A DNA stretch of 23,913 bases from Priapulus caudatus (taxonomy: Eukaryota > Priapulida > Priapulimorpha > Priapulimorphida > Priapulidae): contig NW_014577891.1 of the NCBI RefSeq assembly GCF_000485595.1, positions 70,722 through 94,634 of the forward strand, given 5' to 3'. The stretch's first letter is position 1; each line of letters begins with the position of its first letter. Shown piece by piece: positions 8,140 through 18,286 of the stretch. The notes under the pieces were generated by a model. The model did no database searches. It was not told the origin of the DNA and worked only from the letters and a program-made list of their open reading frames with translations. The position numbers and the translations under genes are program-made.

Positions 8140-9504
8140 TCACCCTGTGTCAACCAGCGTTGTGTGACGCACTGGTCGTCGGGGTGGGCCGTTTCGACCC
8201 GTAAGCATGGTTCTCGGTTCATCCCATGCCGAGAATGGGTATGCGGGTCGTAGGTTACTCACCTGTACATCGCGAGTACATGTCTGGCCTTGCGCCTTAC
8301 TGCGAAGTCGCAGTGGAGAATTTCTCGACCACGGTATAATAAGGCTGCCAATTTGACGCAAATTTCGGCGTCTGATTTGCTGACAATGTGGGATTATAAA
8401 AGTAGATGGGGTCCCCAATGCAAAGGACTGGACCTTTGCGCGTCTGTCATAGAGGCGTTTATTACGCGCTCGTGCCACTTTAGTGTTTTGTTGCATCGCA
8501 ACAAATGCCTGGTGCAAGCGTTCAGTGGCGTGCGTTACTGGATCGTCAGCGTATGACAATCGTCGGGGCCGCAGTAGCGTGTCAAGTGGTAGCACTGCGT
8601 CTCTAACGTACGTCAGGAAGAAGGGGGTGAATTGTGATGATTCATTGACGGCTGTCCGATATGCGAATAAGACCGAGTTGATCTTTGTATCCCAATCTGT
8701 GTGATCCCGATTAATGTAGCACGCGAGCATATTGGCAAGCGTGCGATTAAAGCGTTTGCATTGTCCATTGGACTCAGGGTGATAAGGAGAGACTTTGATG
8801 TGGGTGATCCTAAGCAATGTGGTCAGTCGTGTGATGAGCTCGTTAATGAATTCGCCTCCGTTATCGGTTAAGATAGACCGAGGGCATGAGTGACGAGGAA
8901 TGAAATCGTCAACAATAATGCGTGCTACGGTAGCAGCGCTCTTATCTAGCATTGGGTATACTTCAGGCCATGAGGTGTAAAGGTCCAAAAATGTGAGCAT
9001 GTAACGATTACCTGAGTTTCTGCAGGGGTGTGGACCCGTAACATCGATGGCGACCACATCTCCTGAGTGTCTGGGTGTTGGTGCATGATGTAGGGGGGCA
9101 CGGACTCGTTGTAGTTTTCGAGAATTGCACTCGATGCATGATTTGATGTAGTGGTAAGCGTCGGCAAACATGCGGGGCCAGAAGTATCGCTGCGTGAGTT
9201 TGCTATAGACTTTCTTGAAACCCAGGTGGCCACCATATGCATGATCGTGGAACAAAGGAAGCACAGCGGGTACGAGAATACGGGGGATGACCAATTGTGG
9301 TGCAGCTTCGGCATCCTGCGCACGTGACGGCACATGAAAGAGCAAGTTGTCAACCAATAGATAGCTTTCAACGAGCTTAGCTTCACGTATAGAGGGTTCG
9401 TCAGGGTTGGAGAGTGTGCGTATGATGTTTCCAAGAAGCGGTTCAGCCAGCTGCAAGGCAGCGAGCTCGGTGTCAGTAGCGGGGATGGTGGGAGGGGTGT
9501 TAGT
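8140..9504 (-). pseudogene. pol: Integrase region of the nested pol
   Basis: Open from just after a TAA (9505-9507) to 8140. The N-terminal zinc-binding module is visible (HDHAYGGHLG...CIECN), then the DDE core with VAIDVTGP and ILTDNGGEF. The third acidic residue is replaced: exactly 35 residues after the second Asp the codon is AAA (8755-8757, Lys) in the context HPESNGQCKRFNRT, where the family has Glu. A GAA to AAA change in TGCGAA is a CpG transition. In the C-terminal part the sensible frame leaves and re-enters this one between about 8437 and 8310, so two small compensating indels have replaced some 40 codons. Integrase inserts the cDNA into the genome; this copy should be dead. Confidence 0.85.
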
Positions 9505-10290
9505 TTAGGGTCTGGTAGCGCGTCAAGGTGAGGAGGGTTGTGATGGAGCGTAATGGGGCCTACTCGTCGTGCAGGTTGTGAGGCCACACCGGTAGGCGAA
9601 GGTGGTACCACTTGGTGAATGGGTCGTGAGGCCATACCGCTGTGCAACGATGATGTGGTGGGCATGATTGATAAGTGATGTGGTGTCGTCGGCGTAGACG
9701 ACTCGGGGGGGCAAACGAGAAAGCGCATCCGCTTGGACGTTCGACTTGCCCGTGGTGTACTCTAGGCGGCATGAAGGAAAGCCAGAGAGGTACAGGGCCT
9801 TGCATTGCGCAGTGCCCTTGCTTCCAGTAAATACTTAAGTGGTTTATGATCGCTAAGTATGACAAAATCGGCACCGATGAGGAGGTGCCGGAATTTCTGT
9901 AATGCGTGTACCAATGCAAAACATTTCCTCTCTATTGTAGGCTTGCGTTGTTCTGTCTCAGTCAGCTGTCTGCTGAGATAAAACACTGGGTGTTCTTGCT
10001 CTCGCTTGTCTATCTGCGTGAGAACTGCTCCGACGGCGTAGCTGGATGCATCGCAATAGAGGCGGAACGGTCGACTTCCATCAGGCAATGCCAAAATGGG
10101 AGCTTCTGTGAGACACTTACGAAGAGAGTGAAACGCAGTCTGTGTCTCGTCTGACCACACAAAGGGTTTGTTCTTGTGGGTGAGTAGGGTCAATGGATGG
10201 GCAATATCGGCATAGCCCTTGATGAACTTACGATAGTAATTGGTGAATCCTAAAAACTGCCAAACAGCTGTGGGCGTGTTTGGGGGGCCC
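9505..10290 (-). pseudogene. pol: RNase H region of the nested pol
   Basis: Frame from about 10290 to 9762 with the connection sequence FLGFTNYYRKFIKGYADIA, then RNase H: LYCDASSYAVGAVL (first Asp), ERKCFALVHAL (Glu) and VILSDHKPLKYLL (Asp). It leaves the frame near 9800; the typical ending TTGKSNVQADALSRLP is in another frame just below 9770, and the linker to integrase (9690-9505) is again split between frames. The upstream break from RT lies at the six-C run on the minus strand (10282-10287), where a slip of one base explains the frame change. RNase H removes the RNA strand after reverse transcription. Confidence 0.85.
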
Positions 10291-11827
10291 AATTTTGCAC
10301 CGCAGAGATCTTCTCTGGGTCGGGTCTGACGCAACCTGGGGTTATGACGTGACCCAGGTAATTGATGGACTGGCGTAGAAACGCACATTTACTGGGGCGC
10401 ATCTTGAGGTTAGCTGCGTCGAATCTGGCAAAAACCTCTGCCAAGTCGGACATGTGGGTTTCAAAATCCGGGGAATAAATACAGACATCGTCAATGTAGG
10501 CGAGTGCGCATTTGTGACGAAGTCCTTGCAAGACGTAATCGAGGATACGTTGAAAGTGGGCGGGTGCGTTCTTTGGTCCATATGGGGTTCTTAAATTCTC
10601 GTAGCTTCCGGAGGGCGTCACAAAACAAGTCTTCGGGACGTCCTTCTCCGCTAAGGGGATCTGATGGTAACCACTCTTAAGGTCGAGGGTAGTAAATATT
10701 GTAGCTTTTCCTATTGTTTGTAGCACATCTTCGATGAGGGGCAGAGGGTAAGTGTCCCCTACGGCAACTGAGTTTAATCGTCGATAGTCGACACACATTC
10801 GATACTCGCCAGTTTTTTTCTTAACCAAAAGTACGCCGGATGACCAAGGTGACATGGAGGGGCGAATTATCCCATTCTGCATGAGTTTGTCAACCTGTTG
10901 CTGAAAAATGATTTGTTGCTCTGGAGTCTGCGGTAGGGCCTTGTTTTGAATGGCCGAGCATCTCCGGTATGAATCTGGAAATTTTAGAAGCGTCGACCGA
11001 TGGCGAGAATCCTGAACGTGGTCCACGAGTGAATTATAATCAAAGGGCGGGGTTGCACCATCGTGTGCTGATACACTGGCCTCGTTAGGCTTGGACGTAA
11101 AAACTTGTATGTGGGGAGGGGTGATGGCTTCAACTATTGCCACAACGGCATTACGAGGTAGCGAGATTGCTCGATCTGAGCGATTTTCTAGCCTGCAGAG
11201 GATTGTGTGCTGCTCTGTGACTTTGACTAGAGACGGCAATAAGATGAGGTGGGGGTTACTACGAAACAATTTAAAGGCTGGAGATCCTTGAACAAAGAGT
11301 AGCATACCCGGGTGGAAATGGCGGGGGACGCGACAGAAACACTGTTGGCCCGAATGAGGGGGCAACACGGTCGGACGGTGAATGAAAGCTAGTTGAGGGG
11401 TGGGGAGAAGTCGTCTACCGTGACGGAGTTTCAAAGTGACGACACTAATACCTAGTACGAGCACTTCTCTGTCAAAATCAATGTTTACTCGTTTAGCCGA
11501 TAGAAAGTCAGCCCCGATTATTAATTGTTGCCTTAAATCCTGAACTATGTAGCACCTATGGAGGGTGGTTACCCGTTCCAGTAGAATGCGTAAAGTGGCG
11601 GTGCCTACAAGGTGTAGCTTATCGCCTGTGACAGAAAGAAGCTTGGCGTCTGATGCGCAGACGGCGTTGAAACTAGCAGCCGTCTGTATGTGCTGGGGTA
11701 AGTGGAGCCATGCAGCAAAATCGATAAGCGTACAATCGCTACCAGTGTCAATGAGGGCTGTCAGTGAGATTGAGCCGACTTTAACACCGCACGTTGGCGC
11801 TGAAGATGTAGCGGTAGTCAGTGATCC
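10250..11827 (-). pseudogene. pol: Protease-reverse transcriptase part of the nested pol
   Basis: One open frame from a TGA at 11828-11830 to 10250. It begins with an aspartic protease: ALIDTGSDCTLI with the active-site DTGS at 11738-11749, followed by the flap/C-terminal part (LIIGADFL). After a linker comes RT with LLVKKKTGEYRMCVDYRRLN, TTLDLKSGYHQIP and the catalytic YIDD at 10487-10498. The frame is -1 relative to gag, as usual for gag-pro junctions, but the upstream TGA separates it from gag. That stop reads like a CGA to TGA CpG transition. There is no ATG in the first 120 codons, in line with expression as a frameshift product. The reading ends after the shift at 10282-10287. Confidence 0.88.
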
Positions 11828-11850
11828 TCACGCAGCAGATTCATGCGTGC

Positions 11851-12942
11851 CTAAAAGTTGTGAGGGTAAGGCGGTGCGATTGCGTCGCGGGGGCTTCGGC
11901 GAAAATCCTCTAAGCGGCGGCGGAGAGAGCAGTCACGCGCGTAGTGACCTAGTTGGCCGCACGCAGAGCAACGAGTGTCGCATCGGTCTGGGGTAGGTGC
12001 CGACGCTGATGGCTGAGATGGGGCGCATTGGCACGAAGCAGGTGGCAGATAAGCCTGATTACGAACAGGTGGACGCTGGTCGCGTTGTGTGGGAGGGGTC
12101 TCCATTGGCGAGATCTGAGCTGATCGTCGCGGGGTAGGAGCGCTTGTGAACGTTGTTGGCGCGGGGGTTGTCGTGTCATGTCTTGTGATGACTCATTCAT
12201 TGAGGGCGACTGAACCTGTGGCACGGCATGAGTGATGAGTGTACGCAAGCCGCATACCTCTAAGCAGATGCTCCGATGACGTAGGGCGTAGTATGGTATT
12301 GACATCCATAGGTTCTGTCGTGTCGTAGGGATCAGCAAACGCGTCGCTACGGTTTTCTCGTCGTGCCACTAGGGATGACTCTAGTACGTGTTCGTCCGCT
12401 GCGAGGTCAATGGCGTCAGTTAGCGATGTAGGATTGCGATGAAGCAACAGTCGCTGTGTATGGGCCGAGCTTAGTCCATCTAAAAAGCCCTGCATCTCAG
12501 CCGTCGAAAGTATTTCGGCCGGAATCGCTCGCAACACGGGCGGATATTTTCGCCACTAGTCTGCTGGAAGTTCTTGAGCGCATTCTGCGCATCTACTTAG
12601 TCAGCTGTTCCGTGATCTGTTCCCAAGTCATAGTAGGCCTCTCAAGAAGGAGGCGACGAGAAAACTCAGCAGCGTGTCCTCCGAGCATCGATAAACCAAA
12701 CACGCGCAACGACGTAGCGTCTAGGCACAATTCCAACTGTCTCCAATTCAAAGTGCTGAGCCGTCATCGAACGTAATCGAAAGTGGCGCGTTATCGCCCG
12801 TGAATCGCAGAACTGAAATCCGAGCTTCGGCGACACGTAGTCCATGTTGGAATGTAGCAGCTGCTGATTCAACGGTTAGGCGTAACGATTCGCTGAATAC
12901 GGGTGCTAGATCTGCGATATCGTATTGTGGTGAGGTCGCCAT
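11851..12942 (-). pseudogene. gag: gag of the nested element
   Basis: ATG at 12942 (MATSPQYDIADLAP) and TAG at 11851-11853 lie in the same frame 1092 bases apart. Three long pieces keep this frame: 12942-12748, 12537-12196 and 12192-11851. Between 12747 and about 12540 the sensible reading (a Trp/Leu-rich stretch typical of gypsy capsids) is in another frame, so two compensating indels are present. A TGA at 12193-12195 interrupts the third part. Near the C-terminus is one zinc knuckle, CSACGQLGHYARDC (CX2CX4HX4C), followed by an Arg-rich tail. Gag would form the particle and package RNA. The total of about 363 codons fits a gypsy Gag. Confidence 0.82.
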
Positions 12943-12950
12943 TGGAAAAG

Positions 12951-13073
12951 GCGGGGTTAAAGCTGTCCCCGACAGACACAAGCGGGGTTAAAGCTGTCCC
13001 CGACAGACACAAGCGGGGTTAAAGCTGTCATCGACAGACACAAGCGGGGTTAAAGCTGTCCCCGGCAGACACT
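12951..13073 (-). repeat. Four 31-bp tandem repeats in the gag leader
   Basis: GCGGGGTTAAAGCTGTC starts at 12951, 12982, 13013 and 13044, an exact 31-bp period. Three of the four units hold the hairpin CTGTC-CCC-GACAG or a one-base variant of it; the unit at 13013 has ATC in the loop. The array lies just upstream of the gag ATG of the nested element, so in RNA it would be a row of small hairpins. Units are contiguous with no spacers. Confidence 0.9.
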
Positions 13074-13074
13074 C

Positions 13075-13105
13075 ATGCACGCGCACACGCATTACGGAAG
13101 TAGGT

Positions 13106-13138
<33 letters not shown>

Positions 13139-13702
13139 CGCGCACGCACACATCACAGGCATATACACACACACACACGCTCACGCATAGCGCACACACG
13201 CGGCGCAGGCATATACACACGCACGCACGCTTGCGCACACGCGCAGACACGCGTCGCAGGCATATACATGCGCACGCACGCGCAGGCGCACGCACACGCG
13301 CTCGCACACACACACACACAGGCGCACACACGCACGCACAGGCGCTCACACGCGCACACAGGCGTACACACGCACACACAGGCGTACACACGCTCGCTTA
13401 GGCGCACACACGCACGCACAGGCGTTCACACGCGCACACAGGCGTACACACGCACGCCTAGGCGCACACACGCACACACAGGCGCACACACAGGCGTACA
13501 CACGCTCACACAGGCGTACACACGCACGCACAGGCGTTCACACGCGCACACAGGCGTACAACACGCACACACAGGCGCACACACAGGCGTACACACGCTC
13601 ACACAGGCGTACACACGCACGCACAGGCGTTCACACGCGCACACAGGCGTACAGACGCGCACACACAGGCGTACAGACGCACGCTTAGGCGCACACACAC
13701 TA
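13075..13702. repeat. CACACAGGCGTA minisatellite in the nested element's leader
   Basis: CA, CG and GGCGTACACACGC blocks repeat through the segment, with a higher-order period of 93 bp between 13503 and 13596. A pure (CA)n run lies near 13107-13132. All long frames here are repeat translations. The composition resembles the satellite at 1-600, but the unit differs. It lies between the 5' LTR and gag of the nested element, an unusual place for such a long simple repeat. Confidence 0.9.
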
Positions 13703-14177
13703 GAGATCACTGAATAGTGGAGCGAAGTGACAGCAATTAGCAATTAGCAATGCCAGCTGTCTGAGTGCACACTACCTTCATACACGATGCGCACATATCG
13801 GCAAGGGCGACTGTGAAGAAGCACGTGATATAGAAGCAATGAATTAGAAACAGTGATATAGAAGCAGTAAATTAGAAACAGTGATATAGAAGCAGTAAAT
13901 TAGAAACAGTGATATAGAATCTGTGAATTAGAAGCTATATATCTGGTAGTAAGTAAGTGAATTAGAATATAACTTAACTAACCGGCAGCAGGCTAGTTGT
14001 TAATACCCGACCATGGTACGGCGTGGCTATGAAGTTGTCAGTCACGGCGGCGGATGAAAGTAGAGTGATGATGACGCGATGCTATTTGTGATGACGGCAC
14101 GTGATCGTAATAGTGAAAATAGCAGCGCGGGATGCTCGCAATAGCCCAGAAACGACCACTCTCAAGGCATCAAAATA
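13703..14177 (-). other. 5' leader of the nested element next to its 5' LTR
   Basis: Contains a 28-bp tandem repeat: GATATAGAAGCAGT-type units start at 13827, 13855, 13883 and 13911. No reading frame is supported. Read leftward from the LTR edge at 14178, the first bases are TATTTTGATGCC; no word beginning with TGG that I can match to a tRNA 3' end lies at the boundary, so the primer binding site is unassigned. Confidence 0.6.
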
Positions 14178-15025
14178 TGTAACGCAGAGTTTTACGTTAC
14201 GGTATAGTTGTATATTGTATTGTCGTATTCGTAGCCAAAAGACATAGACAAAGAGTAGAGTCAAAGAATATATACCATGACTAGTTGTTTAATTGAGGTA
14301 GACTATTGCTTGACATACACAGGCGGGCGTGTCCAGAGTTAAAGGAGCATTCCTAAATTCTGCAAGTGCAGCGGTTTTTATAGGCGTCGCCACGCGTGCG
14401 GTGCATGCTCACCCAAGCGCCACGTGCGCCAACCACCGCATCCGTCTCATCCGCGTTTGATTGGCTTCCGCTTGGCTTCAACACCTTCGCCCTGGACGGT
14501 GGCAGCTCCTAACGGGGAAGACCCGCTATTCTGCAGCACCACCGTCCAGGAGGTGGCGCCGTCTATTTGCACGAACGCGTTACGCGCGCTCAACAAGGCC
14601 GCCGCCCCAAGCGTTGATAGCTTTTCACGCTGCGTTTAGCGCATCTAATCCAGCTAATCCCACCACCCAGTGACACTCCACGGTTGAGCGGTTCCAAAGT
14701 TGCATCGTGTTAGCCGCGGGGCATCACCAGGTCTCGCCTCCATGCTAGGGCTGGCACCACTAACCACGGCACGTACGCGCCGCTAATTTGGGAGGGTGGA
14801 GTTAACCCCTAACCAGCCGGCGTGGGTGCCCGTGACATAGCGGTACTCCAGCAGCATGTCGCGGCATCGGCGGGCCGCCATCTTTGACTGCTCAGCTCGC
14901 TCGGCCAGCAGACCGTATTGATCGCGCGTGGTTGCTAGGGGCAACGCCGTAGAATGCGGTAGCGACGCGGGCTCGCTGCGTCGCGTGCGAGGGGGGGGGG
15001 AGTGCCTTGTAACATGGTTGTTACA
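14178..15025 (-). repeat. 5' LTR of the nested element
   Basis: 848-bp partner of 3983-4828, with the same TGTAAC...GTTACA ends. In the element's orientation it is the upstream LTR and would hold the promoter. The plus-strand frames inside it are incidental. Confidence 0.95.
14266..14276 (-). promoter_or_regulatory. Candidate TATA box in the nested 5' LTR
   Basis: Read on the minus strand the bases are GGTATATATTC, with about 88 bp of LTR left downstream, a plausible distance for R and U5. The same word is kept in the other LTR (about 4071-4081). Position and sequence are suggestive only. Confidence 0.3.
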
Positions 15026-15028
15026 ACA

Positions 15029-15940
15029 CAGCTGATGGAGAGACAGCTGCATGTGCAGCCCACGGTTCCAGAGTTGGTCAGCCTCAAGAAGGACTTTGTC
15101 ATTGTTGGTAAAATTGGCGAGCTGGGTGACCCTAGCACCCTCTCATATGCGTCAGTACAGCATCAGCTCGACAGGGCCCGAGAGAGAGGGGTAATGGAAC
15201 GGGAATTAGTCCAGGACATTGTAAGGGCAATAGCGCCGAAGTTACAAGTCAAGGCCTATTTGGAGGGGCGAGGCGACAATGGCCTAATGGAGGTAATGGC
15301 AATTTTAACCAGCCATTACCAAGTAGAGAACGGCCGGGAGCTCTAGCAGAGCCTGTGCTCAGTGGTCCAAGGGACCAACGAATCACCCATCGACTTCATC
15401 CTGAGGGTGATGAGTATCCGGCAGAGGGTAATGGAGGCTGGCTACAACAAGGACCTAGTGGATGAGACCATGAGACATGCGCTGGTGACTGGGCTAAGAG
15501 AGGAATCGCTCAGATGTGAGATGAGGTCTTTACCACCGGGTGCCTCAGATTGTAACATTCTGGAGGTTGCGAAGAAAAGAGCCCTGCTGACAAAAGAGGT
15601 GCAGGCCAAACATAACAAAAGCGCGAAAGTATCCTCGATCAGTCAGGAGAACTTAGAAGGCTGGAAGAGGGAAGTGAAGGAGATGCTCAGAAAGGAGCTG
15701 AGTGAGATGAGACAGGAGGTGGAGAGTTGGAAGCCCCAGAGTCAGCAGAGACAAGGTCAAAGGTCAGAAGTAAGAAGGAGGACGTTTGGCTGCCAGGGTT
15801 GCAGGGAGAAGCAGCAGAGGTGTAATCACTGTTTCAAGTGTGGCAGTACTGGCCACGTTGCTAAGGAATGCAGCTACCAGACGGGAAACGGACGGCCATC
15901 TGGAGTATCGAGGAGGTGCTGGACACGCCACTGGAATTAA
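15029..15940 (+). pseudogene. gag: gag of the outer element, main part
   Basis: Continues the frame begun at 3850 on the far side of the nested element. The capsid-like region includes DFVIVGKIGELGDP and LEGRGDN; a single in-frame TAG at 15344-15346 (context GAG CTC TAG CAG) interrupts it, and the frame then runs to 15940. After a Lys/Glu-rich, probably coiled segment (15630-15750) comes a Cys-rich region: CQGCREKQQRC and the zinc knuckle CFKCGSTGHVAKEC (CX2CX4HX4C). The end is altered: compared with the copy at 22931-23913, 222 bp (74 codons) are missing after 15905, taking the natural gag end and the first part of protease. Gag assembles the particle and binds RNA. Confidence 0.88.
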
Positions 15941-16244
15941 CGTCTGCCTCTAGCCACAAGATACCATTTAAAGGGGTAGTAAACATCAAAGTCAAAGCAT
16001 CGTTTGATGGCGACCATTCGTGCGTGGTAGAGGTGCCATTCCTAGTTGCCACCGGACCCCTGCCAGAACCCATTGTGGGTTTCAACGTCATGGAGGCTCT
16101 GATTGAGGGAGAGTCAGCCGGTGTGGGTGACAAGAGGAGAATTTTCGGAGGCCTTCCTCAGGGTGTGGTGAATCAAGTTGTAAATACAGCTGAGCAGTGG
16201 GACCCACCCATCGACCTGGCGCACCTAGACGAGGAGCAGCAGGG
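15906..16244 (+). pseudogene. pol: Protease remnant of the outer pol
   Basis: Frame matching the second half of the protease in the copy at 23468-23810: it runs from SIEEVLDTPLEL through the VVEVPFLV and PIVGFNVMEAL segments to DEEQQG. The active-site half with DTGA is absent, because the 222-bp deletion removes it, so this copy could not process its own polyprotein. The frame is -1 relative to gag. It ends at the MITE, whose first bases add a few codons and a stop at 16270-16272. Confidence 0.85.
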
Positions 16245-16801
16245 CAGGGCTCGAATTAAACGACGGCATTAACTTTAATTGCCATCGGTGCCCCTATCAA
16301 TTGCCGTACTGCCCCTGAAAATCCAACCCAACCCACGGCAGTCACCTGCCTTGCCCTTTTGTGTAATTGCCGTCGGTGCCCTTTAATCTACTGCCCTAGT
16401 TTCGTTTTGTAGTTCCAATGATGAGCTTAAAACCGATAGTCGCAGGAGGGAATAATAACAGCATCGGATAATTATTCGCTCCTGATAGCGGGCATGTAAA
16501 ATTTCTTGTTACTGTACTTCCATTAGCAGAGGGGGGTACAGGGGTCGGTGTTACAGTGTAAGCTTACATGGGGGCATATTGTTTTGTACATTAAAAGCAA
16601 GACGATGTTGATGTACTAATTTGTTATGAGTTTTCCTATATTTTACAAAAGTGCCTTTGTGCTCTTCTCAAATTTTGCGAGTTGCCTTGGTACCTTTTAA
16701 AATTGCCTCCGTGACCTTCCATTTTAGAAAAAATTCAAGGTGATTTCTCACATGCCCTAAAAAAATTGCCTTGCCCTTCTCGCCGCTTAATTCGAGCCCT
16801 G
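16245..16801. mobile_element. hAT-like MITE (557 bp) in the outer pol
   Basis: Terminal inverted repeats CAGGGCTCGAATTAA and TTAATTCGAGCCCTG, 15 bp and perfect, extend imperfectly a few bases further. The 8-bp direct repeat CAGCAGGG flanks it (16237-16244 and 16802-16809). The empty site is visible in the related copy near 23805, where a single CAGCAGGG joins the two halves of pol. An 8-bp duplication with CAGGG ends is characteristic of the hAT superfamily. There is no transposase. Inside, many direct variants of ATTGCCNTCGGTGCCC occur at both ends (for example 16278, 16366, 16681 and 16765), which could be transposase binding sites. Confidence 0.93.
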
Positions 16802-16809
16802 CAGCAGGG

Positions 16810-18286
16810 TATTGCTAGGCAGATACTGAGGGAAGAGAGTTGTGCCTTCATGCGGGATGAGGAGGACTACGGACTCTGTCTGGGGCTGAGTCTGAAGATT
16901 AACGTGAAGGACGGCATCTCTGTACAGAAGAGTTATACGGGGATACCCAGGCCCATGTATGAGGAGGTGAAAAGATACCTGCAAGATCTCATTGAGAAGG
17001 GCTGGGTACGGAAATCTAAGTCTGCGTACTCGTCGCCCGTTGTTTGCGTCAGAAAGAAGGACGGTACATTGAGACTATGTGTCGACTACAGAGCTCTCAA
17101 TCAGAAGACGATTCCAGACCGCCAACCCTTGCCAAGAGTGCAAGATACATTAGAAGGACTCGGAGGTAATAGGTGGTTTTCAGCACTCGATCAGGGAAAG
17201 GCGTATCACCAAGGCTTTGTTGACCCAGTTAGTCGACATCTCACCGCCTTCATCACCCCTCTGGGCCTACATGAGAGGGTGAGAATTCCATATGGCCTGT
17301 CGAATGGACCACCCTGTTACCAAAGATTCATGGAGGAGATCCTGAATGAGGTGATACACAAAATCTGTGAAGTCTACCTGGACGATGTGCTGGTATACAG
17401 TCAGACATTCCAGGAGCATGTAGACCACCTCAGAACAGTACTACAACTGTTTCAGCGGCATGGTGTTAAGATGAAACCAGCGAAGTGTCGCCTATTGCAG
17501 GCAGAAGTAAAGTACTTGGGCCGTATTGTGTCTGCGGAGGGATACAGGGCCGATGATAAGGAAATTGCTGCCATGGTGGAGTTGAAGGAAAGAACCCCCC
17601 ACACTGTCGGGGAGGTGAGAAAGGTGCTTGGACTGTTGGGTTACTACAGGAGATACTTGAGGGACTACTCTAAGAGGGCAAAACCTTTGTTTGAGCTCCT
17701 TACCAAGTCTGCAGCTCAAGACCCATCAGCAAGAAAGCGTAAGCCGTCCAAGCCCAAGACAGGTCAGCTCCCATCAAACGCAGCCATCAGTTGGCAGCCA
17801 CACCACCGGGAGGTAGTGAGTAATTACATTGACGAGTTAACCTCTGCACCTGTCATGGCCTACCCAGACTTTGAATTGCCATTCATCCTACACACAGATG
17901 CATCTGATGAAGGACTCGGAGCGGTACTCTACCAACAACAGGGCGAGTCGCTGCGGGTGATTGGGTATGCCTCGAGGAGTCTGTCCCCAGCAGAGAAGAA
18001 TTACCATCTACACTCGGGAAAACTGGAGTTCCTTGCGCTGAAGTGGGCCGTGACTGAACATTTTAGAAATTACCTGCTGTATGCCAAATCCTTCACAGTC
18101 TTCACTGACAACAGCCCCTTGACGTATATACTAAGTACCGCAAAGCTTAACGCCACGGGTTGCCGCTGGGTTGCAGAGTTGGCAGAGTTCTACCCATTTG
18201 AGATCAAGTACCGCCCTGGAAAGGAAAACATAGATGCAGATGTGCTGTCCCGTGTGCCTGTGGACATGGCTGATTACATGAGCTGA
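16810..18286 (+). pseudogene. pol: Reverse transcriptase and RNase H of the outer pol
   Basis: Resumes the pol frame after the MITE (the insert of 557+8 bp shifts it by one) and stays open for 492 codons. RT motifs: RLCVDYRALNQKTIPDRQPLP, FSALDQGKAYHQG (catalytic Asp kept), RIPYGLSNGPPCYQRFME and YLDD at 17375-17386. RNase H motifs: LHTDASDEGLGAVL, KLEFLALKWAV and VFTDNSPLTYIL, ending with YRPGKENIDADVLSR. An apparent ATG at 16766 lies inside the MITE and is not the real start. The integrase that should follow is missing; the frame stops at 18284-18286. The domain looks catalytically intact but is disconnected from gag and protease. Confidence 0.9.

Larger units (their letters stand above)
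3983..15025 (-). mobile_element. Nested env-bearing Ty3/gypsy (errantivirus-like) element
   Basis: An 11-kb minus-strand element with LTRs at 14178-15025 (its 5' LTR) and 3983-4828 (its 3' LTR), inserted inside gag of the outer element. Its strand is fixed by a polypurine tract next to the 3' LTR (4829-4840) and by all of its genes. Order on the minus strand: leader with tandem repeats, gag, protease-RT-RNase H-integrase, env, extra post-env frame. ACGC (3979-3982) and ACAC (15026-15029) flank it, a 4-bp duplication with one change of the CpG-decay type. An env of the baculovirus-F/errantivirus kind downstream of pol is the reason for calling it errantivirus-like. Several frames are broken, so the copy is inactive. 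Confidence 0.93.

Noticed and set aside
8946..9728. 260-codon minus-strand frame
   Set aside because: It overlaps integrase in another frame; only short pieces at its start match the pol linker.
12951..13073. CRISPR-like regular repeats of 31 bp
   Set aside because: Units are directly joined without spacers, and they lie in the leader of an animal retroelement.
13075..13743. Long frames of similar composition in both strands
   Set aside because: Products of the minisatellite in the nested element's leader.
14140..14177. Primer binding site of the nested element
   Set aside because: The first TGG word lies about 20 bases from the LTR edge and I could not match it to a tRNA.
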